The position numbers were made by a program, and so were the translations under genes. Below the pieces are notes generated by a model. The model saw only the letters and a list, made by a program, of their open reading frames with translations. It was not told the origin of the DNA and made no database searches. From contig DAINPP010000009.1 in the NCBI GenBank assembly GCA_036743375.1, forward strand, positions 1 through 64,000: a stretch of DNA of 64,000 nucleotides, given 5' to 3'. Shown here one piece after another: positions 42,074 through 51,644 of the stretch (its first letter is position 1; each line of letters opens with the position of its first letter). The stretch is from DAINPP01 sp036743375. Lineage in GTDB: Bacteria; Thermotogota; Thermotogae; MWEM01.

Positions 42074-44593
42074 TTACTCTCTTGTTATTTCAAACAGGCT
42101 TCTTACAATCAGATCTTCAGGTTTCATCTCTTTTTCAGATTTAAAATGTATCACTTTTCTTGTCCCGTCGAAGGAGAAATAATTGTCATCAAAGATCATA
42201 TGATCATTACAAACAGACTCTTTAATATCGATAAAGCAATAGATGACCGGAACGGTCGAAGAAACGGCAATCTCGTATGAATTTCCGTTTCTTTTCAGCG
42301 AATAATCGAAAAAGGGTTTTTTAAGGTTCAGCTTCTTAGGAATACAGAACAGTTTAAAGCCTTCGGAAATGAGGGTTTTATCGTTGTCATACAACTTGAA
42401 GAAAGCAATTGACTCTTCAGCAACTGCCTTTATTTCCTTCAGAGAAATCTTTTTAACACCCTTTGAAGATAGCCTTTCAACCTTAATCTTTTCCCCTTTT
42501 GAATAAAGCACTTCACCTTCCGTAGAAAGGACACTGAGTTCGTAGAACCCTGAAAAATCCTCGTTGAGATCGTTGCTTATCCAGACCTCAAGGTCTTTAT
42601 CCGTTTCCAGACCACTGATCATAAGCGGATTGAAGAAACGCTTTGCCACATAATGCAAAGCCTTCCAACGGCCGTAATAATCGATAGAAGACCAGCTTGC
42701 CACCGGCCAGCAATCGTTCACCTGCCAGTACAAGGCCCCCATACAATGATAATCGTTCCTGTTCTGCCTCCAGTGTTCCACACCATACTGCATGGCTTCC
42801 GCCTGAGAAAGCTGTGAAAGAACAATCTGTTTGTCAAAACTCTGAGGAATGGAAAACTGTTTCTCCATATAATCGTAGATTTTTTTGTTTCCCGCCGGAT
42901 TTTTCTGATGATTCTCCATGATTTCACTGTCATAAGCCATCTGTTCTTCCGGACAGAAAGCCCTGATCGTCTTGATATCCGGGAAAGATTCAAATCCGAA
43001 TTCAGACATAAACCGCGAGTTAAATTCCCTGTAGGATTCGAGTGGATACCCTTCATGCCAGACCTTCCAGTAATGCGAATCCCCATAGTTCTCAGATTCA
43101 GGATCATTGAAATTACCACCCGATGACGGTGAACTCGGCCAGTACGGACGTACACCATCGAACGTTTTCACATAGGCGGGCAGTATTTCTTCAAATAGTC
43201 TCAGATAGAATTGTTTCAATTCCGGAACGAATTTCTCAAATCCCCAGCAAACCCAGCCTATTTCCATCTCGTTATTACCGACCCAGATGGCCAGTGACGG
43301 ATGATTTCTCAAACGCCTTATGTTATCTTCCGCTTCCCGTTTGACATTTTCCTCAAATCCTTCAAAATCCGGGGTGGGTCTACACGCAAAGGTAAAATCC
43401 TGCCAGACAAGAATTCCCATTTTATCACAATAATCATAGAATTCGTCATCCTCATAGATACCGCCACCCCAGACCCTTATCATATTCATGTTGGCCTTCA
43501 GACAATCATCAATAACCTTTTCATGTAATCTGTTTCTTCTCCCCCGTACAATCAGAGAATCTGAGGGAATCCAATTTACCCCTTTGGCAAACACAGGGAT
43601 CCCGTTCAGTTCAAAATAGAAGGTTTCTCCCCATCTGTCTGCTCTTCTGATGAGATTGATCTCACGGATCCCGAATTTCAAAGTCTTGACGTCGATGACC
43701 TCTCCGTCTTTGATCAGTGACGCCGTGATCTCGTAAAGTTCAGGTGTTCCGAGTTCCTTCGTCCACCATAAAACCGGAGACCCTACTTCTATCTCGCTTA
43801 ATAGGGTTCTGTCGGATATTGCGGCGACAGATTCATGTACCACTTTTTCTTTATTCCTGACGGTATATTGAACGGTAAGAGAAGCTGAATCATCAGGAAT
43901 CAAAGGCTCTGATAAAACGAGTTCTGTCTTTAAGATTGCTTTTTCCGCCATTCCGGGTTCTGAAAATGTTAGCTCTGTACGGATGGCAAGATCCTCTATC
44001 ATCCGATTGCAGGTATGGAGTTCCACTGCTCTCCAGATCCCCATGTCCGGTATACGCGGTCCCCAATCCCAGCCAAATGAGTAGTAGGCCTTTCTCAAGG
44101 TTTCGATTCCCGGAATTTGAAAGTTATGTGATCCGATATCATCGATATCAAATCCCATATCCTCGACTCGTCTACGAGCTTCCGCAACAGGACTTTTAAA
44201 AACGACACGAAGGGAGTTTTCACTTTTCAAAATGTTCTTTCCGGGTTTTTTCAGATAGCAGTCATAAGTGCGATGCATGTTGTCGCCACTGAGTATCCGT
44301 TCATCGTTAAAATAAACCTCGACAATCGTATCAAGTCCCTTGAATCTGAGGATGACAATCTCCGTATTAAGCATATCTTCTGGTGCATAAAGCTTCATGG
44401 AATATTCCCAGTCGTTTTCATAAACCCACTTGGCATCAAATTCATTCATTCCATAAAAAGGATCGGGAATCACCGAATTATCCAACAGTGTTTCATAAAC
44501 GGTTCCCGGAACAACGGCCGGATACGATTCGGTCCCGCCTGTCATTTTCAGGCTCCAACCCTCTGTTAACGCGATAATATTATGTTTTTTCAT
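42074..44593 (-). CDS. Beta-mannosidase, glycoside hydrolase family 2
   Basis: 839 residues, the usual length for family 2 mannosidases. N-terminal jelly-roll (about 20-190, with WVYENDWEYSMKLYAP), immunoglobulin-like domain, then the TIM barrel with MIRVWGGGIYEDDEFYDYCD and ILVWQDFTFAC as in mannosidases. The acid/base is Glu442 in WVGNNEME and the nucleophile Glu531 in MSEFGFESFP. C-terminal sandwich domains follow. No signal peptide, so it cleaves imported beta-mannosides from the non-reducing end in the cytosol. It is transcribed alone; a 16-bp motif in its upstream region is shared with the Opp-type operon. Confidence 0.93.
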   Translation of the reverse strand: MKKHNIIALTEGWSLKMTGGTESYPAVVPGTVYETLLDNSVIPDPFYGMNEFDAKWVYENDWEYSMKLYAPEDMLNTEIVILRFKGLDTIVEVYFNDERILSGDNMHRTYDCYLKKPGKNILKSENSLRVVFKSPVAEARRRVEDMGFDIDDIGSHNFQIPGIETLRKAYYSFGWDWGPRIPDMGIWRAVELHTCNRMIEDLAIRTELTFSEPGMAEKAILKTELVLSEPLIPDDSASLTVQYTVRNKEKVVHESVAAISDRTLLSEIEVGSPVLWWTKELGTPELYEITASLIKDGEVIDVKTLKFGIREINLIRRADRWGETFYFELNGIPVFAKGVNWIPSDSLIVRGRRNRLHEKVIDDCLKANMNMIRVWGGGIYEDDEFYDYCDKMGILVWQDFTFACRPTPDFEGFEENVKREAEDNIRRLRNHPSLAIWVGNNEMEIGWVCWGFEKFVPELKQFYLRLFEEILPAYVKTFDGVRPYWPSSPSSGGNFNDPESENYGDSHYWKVWHEGYPLESYREFNSRFMSEFGFESFPDIKTIRAFCPEEQMAYDSEIMENHQKNPAGNKKIYDYMEKQFSIPQSFDKQIVLSQLSQAEAMQYGVEHWRQNRNDYHCMGALYWQVNDCWPVASWSSIDYYGRWKALHYVAKRFFNPLMISGLETDKDLEVWISNDLNEDFSGFYELSVLSTEGEVLYSKGEKIKVERLSSKGVKKISLKEIKAVAEESIAFFKLYDNDKTLISEGFKLFCIPKKLNLKKPFFDYSLKRNGNSYEIAVSSTVPVIYCFIDIKESVCNDHMIFDDNYFSFDGTRKVIHFKSEKEMKPEDLIVRSLFEITRE

Positions 44594-44638
44594 ATAAATT
44601 CCCCTTTACAGTATAAAATTCTACGAGGATATTTAATC

Positions 44639-44654
44639 ATGAAACATGTTACAT
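44639..44654. promoter_or_regulatory. Shared putative operator upstream of the beta-mannosidase gene
   Basis: ATGAAACATGTTACAT, with near-palindromic core TGAAACATGTTACA, 46 bases before the start codon and abutting the end of the adenine deaminase gene. One mismatch to the site at 41855. Confidence 0.5.
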
Positions 44655-46382
44655 TCAAAAAACGGGGTCTACGAATTCAAATGTCCGCGTGTCGATTAAC
44701 CCAAGGTTTGTAATCTTAAGCTCCGGTATGACTTCAAGCTGTATGAATGAAAGGGCCATAAACGGATTTTCCAGGATGCATCCAAGCTCCTCCCTTGCCG
44801 CACGTTGAAGCTCCAGTTTTTTCTCAACGACGGTCTCGAGGGGTTCTGAAGACATCAGTCCGGCAACCGACAAGGGCAGAGACGCAATGACCTTCCCGTT
44901 CAATGCCACAGACATCCCCCCCTTATTGGCAATCACATCGTTAAGCGCACAGGCCATATCCCCTTCATTTTTCCCCGTAACGGATATGTTATGAGAATCA
45001 TGTCCTACAGAAAGGGCAATGGCTCCGTCTTTAAGACCTATTCCGGAGACAAATGCCATCGAAAACTGCTTCTCAGTCGTATAACGGTTGATAACCGCCA
45101 CTTTTGCAAAGTCTATTCCCGAGAGATCCGGTTCCCCGTTGATAATCTCCGTTTCCTCTATCACTTCTCTGGTCAGGACGGACTCACCGAAGACCTTTAT
45201 CCCCCTGAGTCGAGCCCGGTCCTTTTTTATTTTCATCAGAAAATCCTCTGCCGCATAATAGGGACATCTGACGGTGTTTTCAACATTTCTGAAGCTTTCA
45301 AAGGCAGGCGGAAAATGTGCGACACATTCCCCTTTTTCAGCCACTATCTTCGAATCCTTTATCACCATTTCCGGATAGAAATCGTTCAGGTTGGAGGTTA
45401 CCACCATATCCGCCTTGTATCCCGGGGCAATGGCCCCCATACTTCTTAACCCGTAATGGCGTGCCGTGTTGATCGTGGCAATTCGGATAGCTGTGATAGG
45501 ATCCACACCGTTTTTAACGCTGATCCTGATCATCTCATCCACATCGCCCTTCAGTATATCCTCCGCATGTTTATCATCACTGCAGAAGGACAGATAGGGT
45601 TCCGTTTTATCGTTCACAATCGGAAGGAGATTTTCCAGATCCCTTTCACCGCTTCCATATCTCATCAGGACCTGCATACCGCAGGAAAGTTTTTCATAGG
45701 CCTCTTCTGCCGTTGTACTCTCATGATCCGATTTGATAAAGGCAGCCGCATACGCGTTGAGATCCTTACCCGAAAGTCCCGGGGCATGCCCGTCTATCTT
45801 CTTGTATTTATGTCTGAAAAGCTCTATCATCGTCAGCAGGTTTTCATCCTTATTCAGGATACCGGGATAATTCATGACTTCACCAAGGCCAAGAACCCTC
45901 GGGTGTTTCTCGATAAATCCGATCATGTCCATTACCCGGACATCCGCCCCGTTTGTCTCCATGGCAGTAGCCGGTACACAGGACGGAAGCATGAAATAGA
46001 TATTCAGTGGAACCCCCTCGGTATAATCCAGGAAAAACTGAACCCCTTCAAGCCCCATCACGTTGGCTATTTCATGCGGATCGGCAATAACCGTCGTCGT
46101 TCCCCTTGCCAGTACGGCCCTGGCAAACTCTCTCGGCTCAAGCAGACTGCTTTCTATATGAAGATGGGCATTGATCAATCCGGGAACGAGATATTTCCCT
46201 TCAAGATCGATAATCTCCTTTCCCTTTTCATAATCCCCCACACCCGCTATTCTCTTCCTGTATATGGCAACGTTTGTCTTTTTCACATCGCCTGAAAACA
46301 CATTAACAACACGTGCATTTCTGATCAGCAAATCAGCCGGAACTTCTCCCCTCGCAACCGGAATAATCTCAATCGCTCTCAT
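44655..46382 (-). CDS. ade: Adenine deaminase
   Basis: 575 residues, amidohydrolase superfamily; converts adenine to hypoxanthine and ammonia in purine salvage. Metal-site and family segments: NAHLHIESS, ADPHEIANVMG, DGHAPGLSGKDLNAY, FIKSDHESTTAEEA and FCSDDKHAEDIL, with GHDSHN in the C-terminal half. All ligands appear present. ATG 46382 follows GGGGAGGG; a longer reading toward 46436 would overlap the CDF gene. It starts 16 bases after the CDF transporter gene and is probably co-transcribed with it. Confidence 0.95.
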   Translation of the reverse strand: MRAIEIIPVARGEVPADLLIRNARVVNVFSGDVKKTNVAIYRKRIAGVGDYEKGKEIIDLEGKYLVPGLINAHLHIESSLLEPREFARAVLARGTTTVIADPHEIANVMGLEGVQFFLDYTEGVPLNIYFMLPSCVPATAMETNGADVRVMDMIGFIEKHPRVLGLGEVMNYPGILNKDENLLTMIELFRHKYKKIDGHAPGLSGKDLNAYAAAFIKSDHESTTAEEAYEKLSCGMQVLMRYGSGERDLENLLPIVNDKTEPYLSFCSDDKHAEDILKGDVDEMIRISVKNGVDPITAIRIATINTARHYGLRSMGAIAPGYKADMVVTSNLNDFYPEMVIKDSKIVAEKGECVAHFPPAFESFRNVENTVRCPYYAAEDFLMKIKKDRARLRGIKVFGESVLTREVIEETEIINGEPDLSGIDFAKVAVINRYTTEKQFSMAFVSGIGLKDGAIALSVGHDSHNISVTGKNEGDMACALNDVIANKGGMSVALNGKVIASLPLSVAGLMSSEPLETVVEKKLELQRAAREELGCILENPFMALSFIQLEVIPELKITNLGLIDTRTFEFVDPVF

Positions 46383-46398
46383 CAAATCCCTCCCCTTT

Positions 46399-47316
46399 TT
46401 ATTTGTGTCTCTTTGAACAAACGCCATATTTCTCATCTTCTTCTACATTTCCAAGTGGCTCGACATGGATCAGCACATCATAAACATGTTCAACATGTTC
46501 CTTAATGCTCTTTTCCACCTGTCTCGCTATCTCATGACTCGCGGTGACGGTCATCTGCCCATCCACCTCTATATCGAGATCTATGATCAAATAGGCCCCT
46601 ATCTTCCTTATCCTTGCCTTGTGAGGATTATAGGCACCTTCGACAATACCGACCGCGTGAAATATCTGATTGTAAACCGATGTATCCTCTACCCCTTCCA
46701 TCAGTTCATGATTCTCTTCATAAAAGATCTCTATGGCCACTTTGATGATCCATACGCCAAGGAATAGCGCGACGATCTTATCCAATATCGGTAAATTGAA
46801 CACGTAGGTAAAGATAAGACCTATCAGGACACTGGATGACAGGAAGACATCATTTCTCATATTTTTGGCGTCAGCGATCAGCATGGAACTCTTCTCCCTC
46901 TTACCCGTCGAATATTTGTACCAGGCCAAAAATATTTTAACGATGATGGAAAAGATCGTAACGTATATGGCCGGAGCGGAAGGGATTTGAGAAACTTCTC
47001 CGGAAAAGATCCGTTGAATGGAAGTGATGATCAGTTGTATTCCCGCATAAAAAATGATAAAGGCCAATATGCCTGTTGCAATGGTTTCCGCACGGCCATG
47101 CCCGTAAGGATGCTCTTCATCCGGTGGTTTGTCTATTATCTTTGTCACCCACAGGGTAAGAAATGAGGTCAGGATATCCGTCGTACTGTCTATCCCGTCA
47201 CCGATAACGGCAAAACTACCTGTAACGGCCCCCGTAAATATCTTCAGAACCGCCAGAATAGTGTTACCTATCACTCCAATCCATGACGCTCTTTTTATGT
47301 TTTGTATCCTGTTCAA
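46399..47316 (-). CDS. Cation diffusion facilitator metal exporter
   Basis: 305 residues. Six membrane helices (within about 12-210) and a cytosolic ferredoxin-like C-terminal domain (about 215-290). The helix II metal site reads GDGIDSTTDI and the linker HPYGHGRAE is diagnostic of the family. It exports divalent cations such as Zn, Fe or Mn; the metal cannot be told from sequence by eye. TTG start seven bases after GGGAGG. It overlaps no gene and heads the ade operon. Confidence 0.93.
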   Translation of the reverse strand: MNRIQNIKRASWIGVIGNTILAVLKIFTGAVTGSFAVIGDGIDSTTDILTSFLTLWVTKIIDKPPDEEHPYGHGRAETIATGILAFIIFYAGIQLIITSIQRIFSGEVSQIPSAPAIYVTIFSIIVKIFLAWYKYSTGKREKSSMLIADAKNMRNDVFLSSSVLIGLIFTYVFNLPILDKIVALFLGVWIIKVAIEIFYEENHELMEGVEDTSVYNQIFHAVGIVEGAYNPHKARIRKIGAYLIIDLDIEVDGQMTVTASHEIARQVEKSIKEHVEHVYDVLIHVEPLGNVEEDEKYGVCSKRHK

Positions 47317-47458
47317 ATATATTCCTCCCTTTAATCAGTCTTAATTTTTCTATTTTACCTTATTATGCATGCCTAAGACAAGTGAAGTGTCAGCAAATAG
47401 CAAAATAATGATGACTAATATTTAAAATAAAAAAAAAGTATCGGTTTTACAAATATAA

Positions 47459-47467
47459 TGGTATAAT
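47459..47467 (+). promoter_or_regulatory. Extended -10 promoter of the HU gene
   Basis: TGGTATAAT, a TGn-TATAAT element 64 bases before the start codon. No consensus -35 is seen. The rest of the gap between the CDF and HU genes shows no gene. Confidence 0.55.
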
Positions 47468-47531
47468 CACGGGTATGACCTGAGATGGTGTACAATGAAG
47501 CATATTTTTTATATATTTTGGAGGGTGTATT

Positions 47532-47804
47532 ATGAATAAACTTCAACTCGTTAAAGCACTTGCAGAATCAACAAACACTTCACAGAAACAGGCAGAACTG
47601 TTCCTCAACGAATTCCTTAAAACGGTAACTGATGAATTGACAGAGGGAAATGAAGTTAAACTCGTTGGATTTGGAACTTTTAAGACGAAGGTAAATGAAG
47701 CAAGAAAGGGTATTAACCCACAGACAAAGGAAGAAATCGATATTCCTAAAAAGAGGGTTCCGAAGTTCGTTCCAGGAAAAGAACTCAAAGAAAACGTAAA
47801 ATAA
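47532..47804 (+). CDS. hup: DNA-binding protein HU
   Basis: 90 residues, full length. The alpha-helical dimerisation half (MNKLQLVKALAESTNTSQKQAELFLNEF) precedes the arm with GFGTFKTKVNEARKGINPQT, including the conserved GFGxF and the Pro at the arm tip in INPQT, and the C-terminal PKFVPGKELKENVK. It bends and compacts DNA. Strong TTGGAGG ribosome site. It is monocistronic, bounded by the extended -10 promoter and a hairpin terminator. Confidence 0.97.
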   Translation: MNKLQLVKALAESTNTSQKQAELFLNEFLKTVTDELTEGNEVKLVGFGTFKTKVNEARKGINPQTKEEIDIPKKRVPKFVPGKELKENVK

Positions 47805-47827
47805 GAACTATCGCAATATTCAGTCGA

Positions 47828-47861
47828 GATGGCCTGTTCCTACAGGCCATCTTTTGTTTTT
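47828..47861 (+). terminator. HU terminator overlapping the 3' end of the HD-GYP gene
   Basis: Nine-base stem GATGGCCTG/CAGGCCATC with a six-base loop, then TTTTGTTTTT. The last codons and stop of the convergent HD-GYP gene lie in its right arm and loop. Confidence 0.8.
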
Positions 47862-49699
47862 GATTGAACGGTAGAAATATCATCCCAGATTTCTGCAATT
47901 TCACGCTGATTCTTCATAAAACAGTCAAAGATAACCGGATTAAAATGCGTGGGCTGTGTCCTTCCTTCTTCACCACAAATGATCGAAATTGCCTTATCGT
48001 GAGTATAAGCGCTCTTGTAAGGCCGCTCGGATCGTAAGGCATCATAAACATCCACGAGTGAGACAATCGCCGCTTCAAGCGGTATGGCCTCCCCTTTGAT
48101 TCCGTAAGGATATCCGGAACCGTCATAGCGTTCATGATGATAAAGGGCAATATTCAACGCCGTATTGAAATAATCATCATCACCAAGGAGTCTTTTCCCG
48201 TAAAGTGTGTGTTTTTTCATCTTCTCCCACTCTTCATCCGTTAATTTGTCCCGTTTCTTCAGGATGGATTTGGGAACAAGGATTTTACCGATATCATGAA
48301 GAGGGGCAAAATGCCTTATTTCTTCGATGCTTGCCGTTGAAAGATTCAACTTTTCCGCTATATAGGCAGAGAGTTCCCCAACGCGATCGATATGATTGCC
48401 GGTAACCTCATCGTAGGCTTCCGCAATATAAGCCAGTCGATTACTGAATTTGACATAGGATTCGTTTAACAGCGATTTATTCTCATCTATCTGAAGATAA
48501 AGGCTCAGCAGATTACTGAAAAAGGTGGCAAAGCGCTTCGACTCTTGGGAAAAATCCGCATTTTCCCCCTCCATATCCACCGAAATATTGCCATAATGCC
48601 TTTTTTCACTTCTTATTGGGATTAAAAGTGTTTTTTTTACCTCTTTAAAGAACGATTCGAGTTTTACCACTTCAGAGGTAGGCGTACTTTGTCTCGTCAG
48701 ATCAAGAATATCTTCGAACACTTCAGGTCTTTCTATATCTAAAAAGAAAGCATCCTGAAAACCAAACCGATTCAGCTCTTCGCAATCATACCCCTTCGCA
48801 TCGAGAAAAATGGCCTGATTTTCTTCACGCGTCACGAGGACACCCTTTTTAAATTCCGGGATAAACTCATCAAGCCGGTTGAAAAAATTTTTTAAAAGGA
48901 CATTTTTATCGTTATACCTGAAAAAGCTGATATCGGCGAGTTTTTCTATCTTTTCAATCAATTCCTCGTTGGCCTTGTATGCGTCTGTCAATTCATCGCT
49001 GATCGCCTTGATCTGTTCATAACTCGATTGGATCTCATAATTCTTGGCCTTCAATTCAGAAATATCGGAAGCCGAAGTCAGTACGACTCTTGAAAGTTCG
49101 TCTTCATCGTGCATAAACAGGGTCTTGGTTATTTTAAGTGTCTGCTGATTTCCCCAGTAATCGCTGAGGGCCATCTCTGCAATAAGGTCCTCTCCCGTTT
49201 CCAGAACCCGTTTGTCCATTTCGGCAAGCTGCCCGAACACCTCTTTATCGATGTGTGTAAATTCATTCATGTATCTGTCTTTCAGTCCGTTAGGCCGCAT
49301 CCCGAAAAAATCGGCATTCTTCCGATTGGTAAAGAGAAATTTTCCGTTCTGATCTTTGATACTGAGCATGGAGGGAACATTGTCGATTATATTCTGAATC
49401 TGTTTATTCTTCCGGTCGATCACCTTTATCAGTTCATTCTTCTTCTTCATCTCTTTTCTCTGAATTACGATAGAGGCGACGGTGAAAAAAGTAAAGGCAG
49501 CGACGATGATTACAAGAATTTCCAGAAAATCTATGGTAGAGATTGTATTTTCCCTGTATAGTTTTATAGATTCTTCTGACGTGGTTTCGGTAACAGGCTT
49601 AATCTCATGAAAAACTTCGTTATTTTCGGTTAACTGGACATCGGTACCCAAAAGCATCACATTAAAAAATATCATAATAAAAACAATAAATTTTTTCAA
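47840..49699 (-). CDS. Membrane PAS-GAF-HD-GYP phosphodiesterase
   Basis: 619 residues. An N-terminal signal-like segment (1-20), short external loop, a membrane helix (about 57-80), coiled coil, PAS domain (about 98-215), another coiled coil, GAF-like domain (about 255-405) and HD-GYP domain (about 425-605). The catalytic set is visible: HIDRVGELSAYIA, LHDIGKILVPKSIL, KKHTLYGKRLL, ALYHHERYDGSGYPYG and VSLVDVYDALRSERPYK. HD-GYP proteins hydrolyse cyclic di-GMP; no GGDEF cyclase occurs in the window. It senses a signal through PAS/GAF and may influence motility. TTG start nine bases after GGAGA. Confidence 0.9.
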   Translation of the reverse strand: MKKFIVFIMIFFNVMLLGTDVQLTENNEVFHEIKPVTETTSEESIKLYRENTISTIDFLEILVIIVAAFTFFTVASIVIQRKEMKKKNELIKVIDRKNKQIQNIIDNVPSMLSIKDQNGKFLFTNRKNADFFGMRPNGLKDRYMNEFTHIDKEVFGQLAEMDKRVLETGEDLIAEMALSDYWGNQQTLKITKTLFMHDEDELSRVVLTSASDISELKAKNYEIQSSYEQIKAISDELTDAYKANEELIEKIEKLADISFFRYNDKNVLLKNFFNRLDEFIPEFKKGVLVTREENQAIFLDAKGYDCEELNRFGFQDAFFLDIERPEVFEDILDLTRQSTPTSEVVKLESFFKEVKKTLLIPIRSEKRHYGNISVDMEGENADFSQESKRFATFFSNLLSLYLQIDENKSLLNESYVKFSNRLAYIAEAYDEVTGNHIDRVGELSAYIAEKLNLSTASIEEIRHFAPLHDIGKILVPKSILKKRDKLTDEEWEKMKKHTLYGKRLLGDDDYFNTALNIALYHHERYDGSGYPYGIKGEAIPLEAAIVSLVDVYDALRSERPYKSAYTHDKAISIICGEEGRTQPTHFNPVIFDCFMKNQREIAEIWDDISTVQSKTKDGL

Positions 49700-49870
49700 A
49701 GTTTACATTCTCCGTGTGATATACAAATAAGTCTCTAAACAATTCCTTCTTTTAGAGTATTTTTATCTTATCATTATTTTTAACCTATCTTCTTTTAATT
49801 ATATGAAGTTTTATAAGATAAAGACATCATCCGTGACAACAATGGAGAATGTTTGTTTTCTTTCAGTCGA

Positions 49871-50449
49871 TTACCTTTTTTTCTTATTCTGATCGGATAT
49901 ATCCGTCAGGATATCCGTTTTCATGCCCGACAGGCTCAGAATTTTCACGATGAAATCCGTTTTATCCTCCACATAGGACTCAATATCATCAATATATTTC
50001 CCCGCGAGTAATTTCTTCAATTCTGAATATTCTTTAACCGCTTCGGGATTTTCCCTGAGATAGTCCCTGAGTTTCAGATGATTCTCAAGGCTCTCTATTC
50101 CCTTCATACAGCAGTACAGATGGTGATCAGGCCAGTCTCTGTCCGGTTCAGAACAGGGAACTTTTCCGGAAGTTCTCGCAAAGGCCTCTCTCCCCTTAAT
50201 GCCAAGATCTCCCTGATGGATGTATCCGACGGTCTCAAGCCTGCAGATAATCTCCCTTTTTCCCATCTCCGAAAAGGCTATGATATCCATATCTATGATC
50301 GGTTTTGCGGCAAGCCCTTCAACAGACGTACTGCCGACATGCTGTATATCACAGTCTATTCCGGTCAGCAATCGTTCATAATAAGTTTTAAATGCCTGAA
50401 AATCTTCAGCCCACTTTGGATCATAGTCTTTCACTACGATTTTCTGCAC
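49871..50449 (-). CDS. GrpB family protein (UPF0157, nucleotidyltransferase fold)
   Basis: 192 residues. The family core VVKDYDPKWAEDF, then IQHVGSTSVEGLAAKPIIDMDIIAF, is complete: GSTS plus DMDI form the nucleotidyltransferase-like site. Later SEPDRDWPDHHLYCC and LRDYLRENPEAVKEYSELK are also typical. Members are stand-alone or fused to dephospho-CoA kinase; the reaction is not established. Start is GTG after GGAGGTGATAC, 62 bases downstream of the NlpC/P60 gene. Confidence 0.88.
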   Translation of the reverse strand: MQKIVVKDYDPKWAEDFQAFKTYYERLLTGIDCDIQHVGSTSVEGLAAKPIIDMDIIAFSEMGKREIICRLETVGYIHQGDLGIKGREAFARTSGKVPCSEPDRDWPDHHLYCCMKGIESLENHLKLRDYLRENPEAVKEYSELKKLLAGKYIDDIESYVEDKTDFIVKILSLSGMKTDILTDISDQNKKKR

Positions 50450-50511
50450 ACCGTATCACCTCCGGAATCTCAAATGCCAGTCTTATTAGATTCATCTCGA
50501 AAGAGCTCCAC

Positions 50512-51513
50512 TCAAACACGAACCCTTCGAACCGATGTGATCTTCTCCTCAAGCTCCTTTCCATAAGCGGTATCCGGATTAAATACCCGATCAACACTCA
50601 CACCACCGTGATACACGTTGGAATGCAGCATCAGGTCTTCACCGATGTACATGCCGACATGTCCCGGAAAGTAAATAAGATCTCCAAAGGTTCTGTCTTC
50701 CATATTAACCGGCTCAAGGACTTTTTCCTGCTGATCGGCATCTCTTGGAATGATCACACCGAGAAGATGATAAAGTCTTCCCACGAGACCCGAACAATCC
50801 GTACCGAAGACCGAAGAGCCGCCCCAGAGATAAGGCGTTCCCATAAACGGCCTGATATATTTTTCAAGAGAGCTCTTATCTCTCTTTTCATCATCATAAG
50901 TCCCCTCTATCACTTCAAAATCCCCGGCGGCCGTTTCAAAGAATTTATTCTGTTCCGAATTCGAATCGGAGTAGACGACGGATCCCATAGAAACCCAGAA
51001 TGATCGATTGATATCCGAGACACTTTCCAGCATGGCAAACCTTGTCTGTACGAGATGAAGGCTCTTCTGACAAAGATCACTCATCCGCTCTTCGGTACAA
51101 AACGACAACCCGTTGTTATTGACATAACCAACATATCCATGATTCAGATCCTTGACAAGCGAATAAACCGTTCCGAGCTCAAGAACCTCTACCCATTCTC
51201 CAAAGATGAGATCTCTGACGCGTTCACTTCTGAACCTCGGATCTTTTCTGACATCAAGGACCGGGATAGTGATCTGGGCATACGAAAACGGCTCGGGAAC
51301 GGATTCGTTCAATACCCTTATCTCACTCTTTTTTACTTCGGGAAACCGCTTCAGACATTCCACGACTTTTTCCTTTCCCTCTACGCTGTCTACTTCTATA
51401 AAGACGATCATCCCTTCATCATCGAGAGATCTGTACCGGTAGTAGTTGATCCTCTCATCAGAAAAGAGATCTTTTATCTCATGATCGAGTCTTTCCATAG
51501 TTCTGAGATCCAT
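50512..51513 (-). CDS. NlpC/P60 peptidase with N-terminal extension, no signal peptide
   Basis: 333 residues. Residues about 75-205 look like one or two SH3b-like domains (IPVLDVRKDPRFRSERV, YGYVNNNGL); residues about 215-320 are NlpC/P60 with PYLWGGSSVFGTDCSGLVG (nucleophile Cys240), GDLIYFPGHVGMYIG (His) and MLHSNV. The layout resembles YkfC-type gamma-D-glutamyl-L-diamino-acid endopeptidases that trim murein peptides. No signal peptide or membrane helix is seen, so it is predicted cytosolic, fitting peptidoglycan recycling. The N-terminal 70 residues are unassigned. lysA, divergent next to it, makes another diamino-acid connection, possibly by chance. Good GGGGGGAGGA site. Confidence 0.85.
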   Translation of the reverse strand: MDLRTMERLDHEIKDLFSDERINYYRYRSLDDEGMIVFIEVDSVEGKEKVVECLKRFPEVKKSEIRVLNESVPEPFSYAQITIPVLDVRKDPRFRSERVRDLIFGEWVEVLELGTVYSLVKDLNHGYVGYVNNNGLSFCTEERMSDLCQKSLHLVQTRFAMLESVSDINRSFWVSMGSVVYSDSNSEQNKFFETAAGDFEVIEGTYDDEKRDKSSLEKYIRPFMGTPYLWGGSSVFGTDCSGLVGRLYHLLGVIIPRDADQQEKVLEPVNMEDRTFGDLIYFPGHVGMYIGEDLMLHSNVYHGGVSVDRVFNPDTAYGKELEEKITSVRRVRV

Positions 51514-51644
51514 ATTTTCATCCTCCCCCTGTTTTCATGCTATAATTGAGTGTTTATTTTCCTGCAGTCTGTTTTCCTCGCAAAATCATAAGTGACTGTA
51601 AAAGTCCATACAATTATACATTATTTACGAAAGAAGTGATTTGA

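Noticed and set aside
45456..46295. 279-codon open frame antisense to adenine deaminase
   Set aside because: The sense strand encodes a complete adenine deaminase; the antisense frame has no recognisable motif.
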